DNA from: Hamadaea sp013361475
GTDB lineage: Bacteria; Actinomycetota; Actinomycetes; Mycobacteriales; Micromonosporaceae
Length of the DNA stretch: 64,000 bases
Reading direction: 5' to 3'
NCBI RefSeq assembly: GCF_040654195.1
Contig: NZ_JBFAHM010000002.1
Coordinates: 310,001-374,000 of the forward strand
The position numbers and the translations under genes are program-made. The notes below the pieces were generated by a model. The model had not been told where the DNA came from, made no database searches, and worked only from the letters and a program-made list of their open reading frames with translations. Shown here in pieces: positions 8,818 to 17,323 of this stretch. The first letter of the stretch is position 1. Each line of letters opens with the position of its first letter.

Positions 8818-10188
8818 TCAGCTACGGGTCCAGCGCTGGTACGCCTGGCCGTTGCAGTCGAACAGGACGAGCTGGGTGTTGTTCGCGGTCGCCCCGTTCA
8901 GCGGCGAGATGCAACGACCGGACTGCACACCGGCGATCGAGCCGTCCGAGCGCAGCGTCCACTGCTGGTTCGTGGCGTTGTTGCACGTCCACAGGATGAC
9001 CTTGGTGCCGTTGGCCGTCCCCGCGCCGTACGCGTCGATGCACTTGCCGAGGATCTGCAGCGCCGCCCCGCTCTGGGTGACGGTCTGGTTGGCGCCGCCG
9101 TTGCAGGTCCACAGGATCAGCTGTACGCCGTTCGTCGTGCTGCTGTTGGGGTCGTCGAGGCAGGTGCCGGAGGCCCCGTTCGTCAGCTTGAAGGTGGTCG
9201 ACGGCGGCGGCGTGGTGCCACCGCCGCCCTTGATCAGGAACAGGTTGTCGGCGACGTTGTAGTTGTTCGCCAGGTAGCTGCCCGCGGGCGGGTTGGTGTT
9301 GTAGTAGTCGTCGTGGTTGCAGTCGAGCCGCTGGTCGTGCGCCTGGTCGGTGCAGCGGTAGACCAGCGTGACGTTGTCGGCGTCCTTGTAGCACATGACG
9401 TCCCACTCGTCGACGCAGTGCGCGTTGCCCGACGCGTTCGGCGCGTTGTTGTTCACCGCGCCGAGGGTGTGGCCCAGTTCGTGGGCGGCGACCCCGGCGT
9501 TCCAGCAGCCGCTGTCGGCTCGGGCGTACTCGGGTCCGACGTTGGACCGGTTGCTGTCGCTCTTGGTGGTGTCCCCGGCGAAGCCGCCGATGCCGCAGTA
9601 GACGGTCGCGTCGACGAACTGCAGATACTTGCGGTCGGTACGCGTGTAGCCGGCCGCCTGTACGGCGTTGAGCAGCGGCGCCCAGTCGTTGGCGTTGAGC
9701 GCCGAATCGGCGATCTGCACATCGCGGACGACCGGACGGCACTGCCCGTTGACGGTCTCCGTCACGTAGCGGACGTGGCGTTCCCCGCCGGTCTCGGCCG
9801 CGCTCGCGTTGTAGATGGTGTCCACGCCTTCGGCCAGCGTCCGGAAGGTTTCCAGATATTGCGCGTAGCGGCTGGTGGAACCGTGGATGTAGAGGACCTC
9901 GACGCGTTTGCCGCTGACGCCGTCACCCTCGCAGACCGGCAGGGCCGAGGCGGTGAGGGAGGCGGGCAGCGGCGCCACCCGGCGGTGGATGTCGAGGCCG
10001 GGCGGCGTCGCGTCAGGGCCGTGCGTGCACACGACGTGCCGGGTCGTGACGACGGCCTGCAGGCCCGCGCCACAGGTCTTCTCCGGCGCGGTACGCGCGG
10101 TGGCCGACATCGGCAGGCCGAAGACCAGCAGGATCAGGGCGTACGCGGCGATGAGCGCACGGCGGCGCACGAGATGGCTTCCGGGCAT
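8818..10188 (-). CDS. Secreted zinc metalloprotease with C-terminal ricin-type beta-trefoil domain
   Basis: This 456-residue protein has a signal peptide (LVRRRALIAAYALILLVFG). The metzincin-like zinc motif HELGHTLG starts at His236 and a Met-turn (DVMCY) lies at about 263-267. The HExxHxxG continues with Asn rather than the usual third His or Asp; relatives in Streptomyces also deviate there, so the third ligand is uncertain. A short GGGGTTPPPS linker leads to a ricin B/CBM13 domain (about 320-456), with repeats such as LILWTCNGGANQ, VILWTCNNATNQQW and LVLFDCNGQAYQRW. The likely role is binding extracellular glycans while degrading attached proteins. The ATG at 10188 follows GGAAGG. The upstream spacer carries three TTGACG words. 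Confidence 0.88.
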   Translation of the reverse strand: MPGSHLVRRRALIAAYALILLVFGLPMSATARTAPEKTCGAGLQAVVTTRHVVCTHGPDATPPGLDIHRRVAPLPASLTASALPVCEGDGVSGKRVEVLYIHGSTSRYAQYLETFRTLAEGVDTIYNASAAETGGERHVRYVTETVNGQCRPVVRDVQIADSALNANDWAPLLNAVQAAGYTRTDRKYLQFVDATVYCGIGGFAGDTTKSDSNRSNVGPEYARADSGCWNAGVAAHELGHTLGAVNNNAPNASGNAHCVDEWDVMCYKDADNVTLVYRCTDQAHDQRLDCNHDDYYNTNPPAGSYLANNYNVADNLFLIKGGGGTTPPPSTTFKLTNGASGTCLDDPNSSTTNGVQLILWTCNGGANQTVTQSGAALQILGKCIDAYGAGTANGTKVILWTCNNATNQQWTLRSDGSIAGVQSGRCISPLNGATANNTQLVLFDCNGQAYQRWTRS

Positions 10189-10245
10189 TGGGCGGTGTCC
10201 TTCCGTGGAGTGAGGGATCCGCTGCGCACCCGGAACGAGCGGGGC

Positions 10246-10276
10246 TTGACGCGAACAATCACGTCAAACATTGACG
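10246..10276 (-). promoter_or_regulatory. TTGACG repeat cluster upstream of the metalloprotease
   Basis: TTGACG occurs at 10246 and 10271, with its complement CGTCAA at 10262-10267. This makes an inverted repeat with a 10-base spacer plus a direct repeat, in an unusually AT-rich spacer. It could hold a -35 element or an operator for the protease gene, but no matching -10 is convincing. Confidence 0.35.
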
Positions 10277-10333
10277 AATTTGCATCATGCCCCGCTCTGG
10301 GAGTGCTGTCAACCGGGCCGCCGGGTGACCTGC

Positions 10334-11395
10334 TCAGAAGCCGACTGCCTCCCGGAGCAGCAGCACGGTGCCGCGACCGGGCTGAGTCTCCGCGTTGAGG
10401 ACCAGCAACCGGTTGACCGCGCTGGGCTGCCCGTAGACCTCCCGCGCCCGCGCGTCCTCCAGCGGCAGCGTGTGCTCCTCCACCCGGCGCAGCGCGGTGC
10501 TCAGATCGGGCACCACCTTCTGCGCCCCGACGATCCAGATGGCCTTCGCCGCGCCGCCCGCGTACGCCGGGATCTGGCTTCCAGTGGCGGAAGCTACGAC
10601 GAGCGAACCCGTCTCGGTCACCGCCGCGACGCTGCCGACCACGACGTCGGGCGAGGCCATCAGCCGCCGGATCTCGTCGGCTCCGGTGGCCCGGTCGATC
10701 GTGTACAGCCGAGGCTTGATCGCGTCGTACCGGTCGCCGCCGTTGATGTCCTCGGCGATGCCGGACAGTCGCGTCGTCTCGCTGGCGCTGGTGAACACAC
10801 TGGCCCCCGCGGGGATCAGCTCCGCCACTCGCGTACGCGCGGCCGCGACGTCGTCGAGGATCTCCGCGGTGAATCCGTTCTTCGTCAGCGCAGCCGCAGT
10901 CCGTTCCAGTACCGCCGGCGTCGCCTCGTCCGCGAACGGGGGTTCACCGACGGTGCCCGGTGCCCCGCCGGCCAACGGCGTCGTGTCGAGATAGCGGACC
11001 TCGTAGACGCGCTCGGCGAACCGCCAGCCGTCCGGCGTGCGCTGATAACGGTCGTGGTAGACGGCGAAGTTGACGCCCTCGTGGCGGCCGTCGAGCGTAC
11101 GCACGACCTCGTGGATGTAGGTCCGGCCGGTGGCGGTGTCCCCCGTGCCGTCGAACTGGACGCCGCCCGGATGGCTGTTCTGCACGAAGAAGTCCCACTG
11201 GGCCTGCAACCGCTCGCCGCCGGCCAGGATCTCGTCGCGGCCGGTGAACTCGACCGGCACGTTCGGCATGCTCAGTACGCCGTCCGGCGTGAACAACCCC
11301 GCCAGGCGCGGCCGGTCGCGCATCATCGCGGCGTCGGTGAACTCGGCCCGCAGCGCCTCGATCTCGACGCGGTCGGCGATGGCCTGCATGTTCAT
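10334..11395 (-). CDS. Fusion of an NTF2-like domain and a LUD (LutC/YkgG-type) domain
   Basis: This 353-residue protein starts at the ATG at 11395, behind GAGGGAG. Residues 1-150 are SnoaL/NTF2-like (ALRAEFTDAAMMRDRPRLAG, VYHDRYQRTPDGWRFAERVY). Residues 165-350 match the LUD fold of lactate-utilisation proteins, with AALTKNGFTAEILDDVAAAR, GASVFTSASETTRLSGI, VVVGSVAAVTETGSLVVAS and LRRVEEHTLPLEDAR. LUD proteins normally act in the LutABC lactate oxidation complex or bind nucleotide-like ligands. No LutA or LutB partner is nearby. The fusion suggests that one polypeptide couples ligand binding to a LUD activity. The domains are clear; the substrate is unknown. Confidence 0.82.
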   Translation of the reverse strand: MNMQAIADRVEIEALRAEFTDAAMMRDRPRLAGLFTPDGVLSMPNVPVEFTGRDEILAGGERLQAQWDFFVQNSHPGGVQFDGTGDTATGRTYIHEVVRTLDGRHEGVNFAVYHDRYQRTPDGWRFAERVYEVRYLDTTPLAGGAPGTVGEPPFADEATPAVLERTAAALTKNGFTAEILDDVAAARTRVAELIPAGASVFTSASETTRLSGIAEDINGGDRYDAIKPRLYTIDRATGADEIRRLMASPDVVVGSVAAVTETGSLVVASATGSQIPAYAGGAAKAIWIVGAQKVVPDLSTALRRVEEHTLPLEDARAREVYGQPSAVNRLLVLNAETQPGRGTVLLLREAVGF

Positions 11396-11522
11396 GGTGG
11401 TGCTCCCTCGGCTCGTGGTTCGTCGCCGGTACCGACGACCCACCGCGCCGAACTGTCAGGCCGCACCGCCACCAGACCCACGTGACACCGATCACCCTTC
11501 GAGCACGCGCAAGTAGGCGGCA

Positions 11523-11575
11523 GATCAGGGATGCGGGTCGAATCTTGGGCCTTGATTCGACCCACATCCCTGATC
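11523..11575. repeat. 53-bp palindrome, family B copy 1
   Basis: 22-bp arms starting GATCAGGG, with one mismatch, flank a 9-base loop. The core around the loop (GGTCGAATCTTG and TGATTCGACC) and the trailing CAGCGC recur in the palindrome at 51343. It lies between two genes of the same strand, just beyond the stop of the receiver-PP2C gene read on the minus strand, where it could terminate the stressosome operon. Confidence 0.8.
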
Positions 11576-11612
11576 CAGCGCCAACCGTGATCGGGCCAGC
11601 CGGGCGGCGCGG

Positions 11613-13682
11613 CTACTCCGTGAGCTGGGCTGCCGTGACCGGCCAGGGCGACGGTGTCGGCATCGCGAGGGTCACCGTCGTCCCACCGGGACCGGTCTGC
11701 ATGCGGAACCGGTTGACCAGCCGCCGGATCATCCACAGCCCCCGGCCGGTGGAACTGGACGCCTCCGGCCGCACGGTGCCGATCGAGGCGGGCGACGCGC
11801 TCATGCCGCTGCCGTGGTCGCTGACCTCGCAGTAGAGCCATTTGCCGTCGGCCCACAAACGCAGTCTTCCCTCACCGCCGCCATGCCGGACGACGTTGGT
11901 CAACAGTTCGTTCACCGCCAGCACGAGGTCTTCGACCGCCACCTGGGCCAGCCCCGCCTGCCGGCCGCGGGCGGCCACCTCCGCCCGCAGAGCGGCCAGC
12001 CGCGACGGGTGCACCGTGTAGGACGAGGCGTCGACCGGCGGGGTCACCTCCAGCAGTGACTCGCCCCGGCTGTGAATGTGCTCAGCTGTGCCCAGGGCGC
12101 CCACGGTCGCCGTCGACTGATCCGCACTCGTGGCACTGAACCGCCGCCGGATGGCGACCAAGGCGATGTCGTCGTCCGGCTCGGCCGGCCCCACTTCGGC
12201 CAGCAGACGGCTCGCGTACAGCTCGAGGTCGGCTTCGACGTGCCGGGAGGCCTGCGCGAGCCGGCCGATGCCGTCGTCGATGACGTGCGAACGCCGCTCG
12301 ATCAGGCCGTCGGTGTACAGCACCAGCGTCTCGCCCTCGCCCAGGGTGAACTCGATCTGCCGCGCCGGTTGCAGCACGATGCCCAGCAACGGACCGTGAT
12401 CGGGCAGGAGGCGTACGCCCGAGGGCGCGCACCAGATCGGCGGTGGGTGACCCGCGTTCGCCAACCGGACGAGCCCGGTCTCGCAGTCCACCGACAACAG
12501 GCACAGGGTCGCGATCTCGCCGGGAATGAGCTTGGTCATCAGCCCGTTGAGCCGGTCCAGCGTCTCGGCCGGACCATGGCCTTCGGCCAGATAGGCCCGC
12601 ATGGAGTGACGCACCTCGGCCATGACCGTCGCGGCGTGCAGCGAATGGCCGCCGACGTCGCCGACCGCGACGAACACCTGGCCGTCCAGGTGCACGACCT
12701 CGTAGAAGTCACCGCCGATCTCGGCGTGATCACTCGCCGGCACATACCGGACGGCGAAGTCGAACCCCGCCACGGCGGCCAGGCGGCGCGGCAGCAGACT
12801 CCGTTGCAGCGTCAGCGCCAGGTCGTGCTCGGCGTCGAATTGACTCAAGGTGTCCAGCGCGGACTGCAACGCCTGGCCGAACAGCAGGAGCACCGGCGCG
12901 CCGTCCATTGTGGTCGCGGTGCGGACGGCGACGTAGATGGCGGGCCGATCGAGCCGCGTACGCACGCTGACGACGCGCACGAGGTCGTCGTCGCGGAAGG
13001 CGGCCTGCGGCCAGTTGGCCGCCGGCTCGTCCCGGAACCGCGCGCCGACCAGTTCGCCGTCCCGGTCGACGGTGGCGGGAGCGATGAGCACCGTCGTCCC
13101 CGGCCCGTCGGAGCAGCCGAGCAGGCGCGTGCCGTCGGTGTCGTCGGCGATGACCACGATCGGCGAGCCGAAGATCTCGCTGCCGCCGCGGACGGCTTCG
13201 TCGAGCAGCGATCGCCGATCGGTCGCCGAACTCATCGCACCCGTGACGCGGACCAGCCCGGCCAGCCGGGCGGCGAGCAGTTCCGCCTCCACACGCGCCT
13301 GGTAGTACCGCAGGATCGAGGTGACGGTGGCGATCAGCTCGTCGGGATCGATCGGCTCGACGAGGTACGCGTCCGCGCCCCGCTCCAGCCCCTGCGTACG
13401 GTCGATCGACTCGGTCGCCGCGGCGGACACGTGCACGACTGGGATGGTCCCCAGCGTCGGATGGGCCTTCAGCTGTTCGCAGACCTCGAAGCCGCTCATG
13501 TCGGGCAGGCGTACGTCGAGGACGACGAGATCGATGCCGCCTTCGGCGAACCGGTCGAGGGCTTGCGCCCCCGTCTGCGCCTCGATCACGATGAAACCGC
13601 CACGGCGCAGATAACTCGCGATGAGATACCGCTTGGACGGGGTGTCGTCCACGACGAGCACCGTCCGGCCGGGAAGCGTCAC
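11613..13682 (-). CDS. Response regulator-PP2C phosphatase-ATPase fusion (RsbU plus RsbW-like)
   Basis: This 689-residue protein is the last gene of the stressosome operon. An N-terminal receiver domain carries the phospho-acceptor Asp56 in VVLDVRLPD. A linker of sensor-like sequence (about 150-320) follows. Next is a SpoIIE-type PP2C phosphatase (about 330-560: SLLPRRLAAVAGFDFAVRYV, GGDFYEV, VGDVGGHSL). The C terminus (about 590-685) is a HATPase with NELLTNVVRHGGGEGRL and GRGLWMIRRL. Phosphatase output for STAS antagonists and an anti-sigma-type kinase therefore sit on one chain under receiver control. The GTG start at 13682 overlaps the stop of the hybrid kinase by four bases (GTGA), indicating translational coupling. 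The kinase encoded upstream is the obvious phosphodonor. Confidence 0.9.
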   Translation of the reverse strand: MTLPGRTVLVVDDTPSKRYLIASYLRRGGFIVIEAQTGAQALDRFAEGGIDLVVLDVRLPDMSGFEVCEQLKAHPTLGTIPVVHVSAAATESIDRTQGLERGADAYLVEPIDPDELIATVTSILRYYQARVEAELLAARLAGLVRVTGAMSSATDRRSLLDEAVRGGSEIFGSPIVVIADDTDGTRLLGCSDGPGTTVLIAPATVDRDGELVGARFRDEPAANWPQAAFRDDDLVRVVSVRTRLDRPAIYVAVRTATTMDGAPVLLLFGQALQSALDTLSQFDAEHDLALTLQRSLLPRRLAAVAGFDFAVRYVPASDHAEIGGDFYEVVHLDGQVFVAVGDVGGHSLHAATVMAEVRHSMRAYLAEGHGPAETLDRLNGLMTKLIPGEIATLCLLSVDCETGLVRLANAGHPPPIWCAPSGVRLLPDHGPLLGIVLQPARQIEFTLGEGETLVLYTDGLIERRSHVIDDGIGRLAQASRHVEADLELYASRLLAEVGPAEPDDDIALVAIRRRFSATSADQSTATVGALGTAEHIHSRGESLLEVTPPVDASSYTVHPSRLAALRAEVAARGRQAGLAQVAVEDLVLAVNELLTNVVRHGGGEGRLRLWADGKWLYCEVSDHGSGMSASPASIGTVRPEASSSTGRGLWMIRRLVNRFRMQTGPGGTTVTLAMPTPSPWPVTAAQLTE

Positions 13683-15487
13683 GAACCACCATTCCCTTCC
13701 GTCCTCCGGTCGCCGATCGGCCCGCGGTGACCGGCCGAACGCGGCGCCGCCGCCAGCCGCGCCACCCCGCACAGGTCGTCGAGCGTCGTCGCCGTCTTGT
13801 CCAGGACCGCGGTGGTATGCCGCAACCGCGACTGCTCCGTCACGTCGTGGGGGTACGCCGTGACGACCACGACGGGGATCCGCCGCAGGACGTCGTCGGC
13901 GTCCAACGCACTCAGTACAGCAAAGCCGTCCAACTCGGCCAGCCGGAGGTCGAGCAGCAGCAGGTCCGGCGGATGGGCCGCGATGGACGCCAGCGCGGTG
14001 CGCCCGTCGGCCGCCTCGCGTACCGCGAACCCGCAGCTGCGCAGCACGTGCCCGGCCGCCGTCCGGAACGCCTCGTCGTCGTCGACCAGCAGAACCAGCG
14101 TCTGCGCCGGCTCACCGGTCTCCCCGGTCAGCGCACCGACCGGCAGCCGCACCGTGAACCTGCTTCCCCGGCCGATCTCGCTCTCGAGGTCGAGCGTGCC
14201 GCCGAGCACCTCGACCAGGCGGCGGGCGTACGGGAGTCCGAGTCCGGTGCCGGTCAGCTTGGCCTGCAACGCATGGCGTACCTGGTAGAACTCCTCGAAG
14301 ACGCGGCCCTGCTCCTCGGGCGGGATGCCGATGCCGGTGTCCTCGACGGTCAGCGAGACCACGTCGTTCTCGTACGCGGCCGACAACCGGACCTCGCCGC
14401 TGGGCGTGAACTTCAGCGCGTTGGTCAGCAGATTGCGCAGCACCTGGGCCAACATGATCGGATCGGTACGCAGAGCCGGCACCCCGGTTGGCTCCTGCAC
14501 GACCAGGTCGGTCCCCTCCGCCGTCGGAACCGCGCGCAACGTGCCCCGGAGCGTGTCGAAGATCGGCTTGAGGTCGACGTCCTCGGGACTCGGCTGAAGC
14601 CGCCCGGATTCGGCCTTGGCCAGGTCGAGCAGTTCGTTGACGAGGGTCAGCAGGTTACGCCCCGAGTCCTCCAGCAACGCCAGCTGATGGGCCTGATTCT
14701 CGGTCAGCGGATCGGACGCGGGGTCGCGCAGCAGCCGGGCCAGACCGGTGATCGAGGTGACCGGCGATCGCAGCTCATGCGTCACGTTGGCCAGGAAGCG
14801 CGTCTTCGCCTCACTCGCCGCCCGCAGCTCCGACGTACGCTGATCCAGCTCGGCGTACAGGGCGACGACACCCCGGTTGGTGGCCTCCAGCTCCTCCGAC
14901 AACTCCGAGTAGAGCGCCATGACACCGCGGTTGGTGTCGGCCAGCTCCTCGTTGAGCCGCAGCAACTCGTCCCGGTGTGCCTGCACCTCACCGAGAGTGG
15001 CCAGCAACTGCCGGTTGTGCTCGGCGAGTTCCTGCAGGGGCGTGCCGGCCGCCGTCCCGGCGATGTCCGCCTGGATGGCGGACAGGTCCGCCTCGGTGAG
15101 CCCGGCCGGTTGCGGAATGCGCCGCGACATCGTGACCTCCGTCCGCGCCGGCGACCGGGTGATCTCCCAGGTGTCCATGAGATTGCGGGTCAGCGCCACG
15201 CCCGCGGCGAACTCGTCGTCCGTCTCCGCCTCGACCTCGGCCTGAAACCGCAGCAGGGCGTGCTGTCTCACCGGCGACGCGTCATCGGGCAGATCCACCT
15301 CGAAGGCGACCGACACCCGGCCGAACGCGAGCAGCCGCCGCCCGACCTCCGAGACGGCGGCCGCGATCCGGATCTGATCCTGGTTCTCCAGGCCCACCGC
15401 GTCGGCCAAGTGGCGAGCCTGCCGCCGAGCCTGGAACACGTCCTGCTCCGACGACACCTGCGTCCGATGCACCTGGTAGACGGTCAT
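13679..15487 (-). CDS. Hybrid histidine kinase with N-terminal RsbT-like ATPase domain
   Basis: This 602-residue soluble kinase starts at the ATG at 15487, in a four-base ATGA overlap with the RsbX-like gene. Residues 1-125 resemble the small ATPase fold of RsbT/RsbW (RRQARHLADAVGLENQDQIRI). A coiled-coil (about 150-225) contains a near-exact repeat, NRGVMALYSEL then NRGVVALYAEL. The dimerisation H-box FLANVTHELRSP places the phospho-His at 237. The HATPase has N, G1 (VEDTGIGIP) and G2 (GTGLGLPYARRL) boxes. A C-terminal receiver domain (LVDDDEAF and LLLLDLRLAELDG) ends the protein. No membrane segment is present, so the signal is probably cytosolic and may come from the stressosome. Its likely target is the receiver of the next gene. 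Confidence 0.9.
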   Translation of the reverse strand: MTVYQVHRTQVSSEQDVFQARRQARHLADAVGLENQDQIRIAAAVSEVGRRLLAFGRVSVAFEVDLPDDASPVRQHALLRFQAEVEAETDDEFAAGVALTRNLMDTWEITRSPARTEVTMSRRIPQPAGLTEADLSAIQADIAGTAAGTPLQELAEHNRQLLATLGEVQAHRDELLRLNEELADTNRGVMALYSELSEELEATNRGVVALYAELDQRTSELRAASEAKTRFLANVTHELRSPVTSITGLARLLRDPASDPLTENQAHQLALLEDSGRNLLTLVNELLDLAKAESGRLQPSPEDVDLKPIFDTLRGTLRAVPTAEGTDLVVQEPTGVPALRTDPIMLAQVLRNLLTNALKFTPSGEVRLSAAYENDVVSLTVEDTGIGIPPEEQGRVFEEFYQVRHALQAKLTGTGLGLPYARRLVEVLGGTLDLESEIGRGSRFTVRLPVGALTGETGEPAQTLVLLVDDDEAFRTAAGHVLRSCGFAVREAADGRTALASIAAHPPDLLLLDLRLAELDGFAVLSALDADDVLRRIPVVVVTAYPHDVTEQSRLRHTTAVLDKTATTLDDLCGVARLAAAPRSAGHRGPIGDRRTEGNGGS

Positions 15488-16491
15488 GACGCCGTCGCCA
15501 CCACGATCGAGGCGTCGTCTCGCCGGCGACCGGCGGCGCGCAGCAGCGTCCCGGCCTGCACCACCGGCGGATGCGACCACAGCCCCGGAAAGTCGGCCAG
15601 GTGCCAGCGATCGGACAGGCCGTCGGAATGCAGGATGACCGCGGCCGAGGGACTCAAGGCGTACTCGAACTCACGGGGCGCCGGGGGCCGGTGCCCGAGA
15701 ATGCCCGGCAGACTCACCATCCCACGACGGCCACCGACGCCGTCCGCCACCACGGCGGTCACGTTCCCCACCCCCGCGAACCGCACCACGCCCGCGTCAC
15801 CGTCCAACTCGGCCACCGCCGCCACAACACCCCTCGTGTGGCCGAGACGATCGTTCATGTACGCCACCGTATGGCGCGGGCTCGCGACGGGAGCGTCCAG
15901 GAAGGCGGCGACGGCCGCGTCCGCCGCCCGGCCGGCCAAGGGTCCGTGGCCGAGCCCGTCACAGAGCATGATCTGCAACCGTCCATCGACTTCGCGAGCC
16001 GCGTACGCGTCGCCGCACACCGACTCGCCGGTGATCGCTCGCCGCAGTCCGGCCGTCCGAGCCGGCTCCGGTGGCGTGGTCCACACCGAGGCGACCAGGG
16101 TCGTGCCACCGGGATCGGCCTGCGAATAAACGCCGAACTCCGTCGCCAGCCGCACGACGGCCCCGAGCCCGATGCCGAGCGAACCGGCGGTGGAATAGCC
16201 GTCCTTGATCGAGGCGGCCACGTCCCCCATCCCCGGCCCGTCGTCGAGTGCGACGAGCTCGACGCCGATCGCCTCGCCCCAGCGGGCCAGCCGGACCGCC
16301 ACCCGGCCCCCGTTCGCGTGCTTGGCCAGATTGGTCGCCAGCTCGGTCGCGACGATCGCGAGGTCGGCGACGCGCGCCTCCGGCATCCCAGCCTCCGCCG
16401 CGACCGCCACCGCGGTACGCCGTACGGTGCCGGCCGCCGCGACGTCGTACACCGGCAGCCAGGCGCGATCCTCCGTGCTGCGAATCTTCAC
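15484..16491 (-). CDS. RsbX-like protein: ATPase domain fused to PP2C phosphatase
   Basis: This 335-residue protein joins an N-terminal HATPase-like module (VATELATNLAKHANGG, LDDGPGM, GIGLGAVVRLATEF) to a C-terminal SpoIIE/RsbX phosphatase (GDAYAAREVDGRLQIMLCDG, LGHGPLAGRAADAAV, HSDGLSDRW). In known stressosomes RsbX dephosphorylates RsbR and RsbS and so resets the complex. The GTG at 16491 is chosen because it makes the GTGA overlap with the preceding stop that is usual in this operon. An earlier in-frame GTG at 16500 would add three residues. Its position after RsbT fits the classic rsbRSTX order. Confidence 0.87.
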   Translation of the reverse strand: MKIRSTEDRAWLPVYDVAAAGTVRRTAVAVAAEAGMPEARVADLAIVATELATNLAKHANGGRVAVRLARWGEAIGVELVALDDGPGMGDVAASIKDGYSTAGSLGIGLGAVVRLATEFGVYSQADPGGTTLVASVWTTPPEPARTAGLRRAITGESVCGDAYAAREVDGRLQIMLCDGLGHGPLAGRAADAAVAAFLDAPVASPRHTVAYMNDRLGHTRGVVAAVAELDGDAGVVRFAGVGNVTAVVADGVGGRRGMVSLPGILGHRPPAPREFEYALSPSAAVILHSDGLSDRWHLADFPGLWSHPPVVQAGTLLRAAGRRRDDASIVVATAS

Positions 16492-16907
16492 CGCTCCCAC
16501 TTCACGGTCGTCACTGTCGTGCCCTGGCCGACCTCGGTGCGAACGTCGAAGTCGTCCATCAGCCGCCGCGAGCCCGACAGCCCCAGGCCGAGCCCGCCGC
16601 CGGTCGTGTAGCCGTCGGTGAAGGCCAGCTCGAGGTCGGCGATGCCGGGTCCCTCGTCGACGAAGGTCAGCCGGATGCCGTTGCGGCGTCCGTTGGTGAC
16701 CAGCTGCACCTCGGCGTATCCCCCGCCGCCGTGCACCAGGGTGTTGCGCGCCAGCTCACTTGCGGCGGTGACCAGCTTGGTCTGATCGACCAGGGTGAGC
16801 CGGGTTCCGGTGGCCACCGATCGCACCAGCTGCCGGATGCGCACCACGTCGTCGTCGCCCACGATGTCCTGCCGTCGGGGCGGCGCGACTGCGGTTGCCG
16901 GACTCAT
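16488..16907 (-). CDS. rsbT: RsbT-type serine/threonine switch kinase
   Basis: This 139-residue GHKL kinase has the N-box SELARNTLVHGGG, the G1 box VDEGPGIADL and the G2 region GGGLGLGLSGSRRLMDDF typical of RsbT. In the stressosome cycle RsbT phosphorylates RsbR and RsbS, is released, and then activates a downstream PP2C. Here the candidates are the RsbX-like protein or the receiver-PP2C fusion. The start ATG at 16907 shares one base with the stop of rsbS (TGATG); a GTG one codon earlier is also possible. The closing VGQGTTVTTVKW is typical of the family. Confidence 0.93.
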   Translation of the reverse strand: MSPATAVAPPRRQDIVGDDDVVRIRQLVRSVATGTRLTLVDQTKLVTAASELARNTLVHGGGGYAEVQLVTNGRRNGIRLTFVDEGPGIADLELAFTDGYTTGGGLGLGLSGSRRLMDDFDVRTEVGQGTTVTTVKWER

Positions 16908-17323
16908 CACGAAGCCGTCGGCTCGGCTGCCGGCGCGCCTTCGCCGCCGGGCTCCTCCAGTGTGGACTCCTGACGGGCGGCGCGCAGCATCGCCAGACCG
17001 AGTTCGACGTTGAGCGCCGTCCGGATGCCCCGCAGCGGCAGTCCCAGCTCGACCAGCGTGATGGCGACCGCCGGCCGCATCCCGACGACGATGGTCTCGG
17101 CGTCCAGCACCCGCGAGATCGCGGCGATGGTGGCCAGCATGCGCCCGACGAACGAGTCGACGATGTCGAGCGCCGTGATGTCGATGATCACACCTCGGGC
17201 GCCGGTCGCGACGATCCGTTCGGACAGGTCGTCCTGCAGCCGCAGGGCGAGCTGATCCTCGAGGTCGACCTGGATCGACACGAGCAGCACGTCGCCCAGG
17301 GCCAGGACGGGAACCCGATCCAT
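16907..17323 (-). CDS. rsbS: RsbS-type STAS scaffold protein
   Basis: A single STAS domain of 138 residues. The conserved phosphorylation site is Ser57 in DIVDSFVGRM, preceded by GVIIDITALD. RsbS and RsbR together form the pseudo-icosahedral stressosome core and sequester RsbT. The C-terminal 20 residues (EEPGGEGAPAAEPTAS) are a short disordered tail. The start ATG at 17323 overlaps the stop of rsbR by one base (TGATG), so RsbR and RsbS are probably made in coupled amounts. Confidence 0.94.
   Translation of the reverse strand: MDRVPVLALGDVLLVSIQVDLEDQLALRLQDDLSERIVATGARGVIIDITALDIVDSFVGRMLATIAAISRVLDAETIVVGMRPAVAITLVELGLPLRGIRTALNVELGLAMLRAARQESTLEEPGGEGAPAAEPTAS

Noticed and set aside
11523..11575. 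Transposon terminal inverted repeats
   Set aside because: The arms are only nine bases apart and enclose no gene, and no target duplication was seen; described as a palindromic repeat instead.
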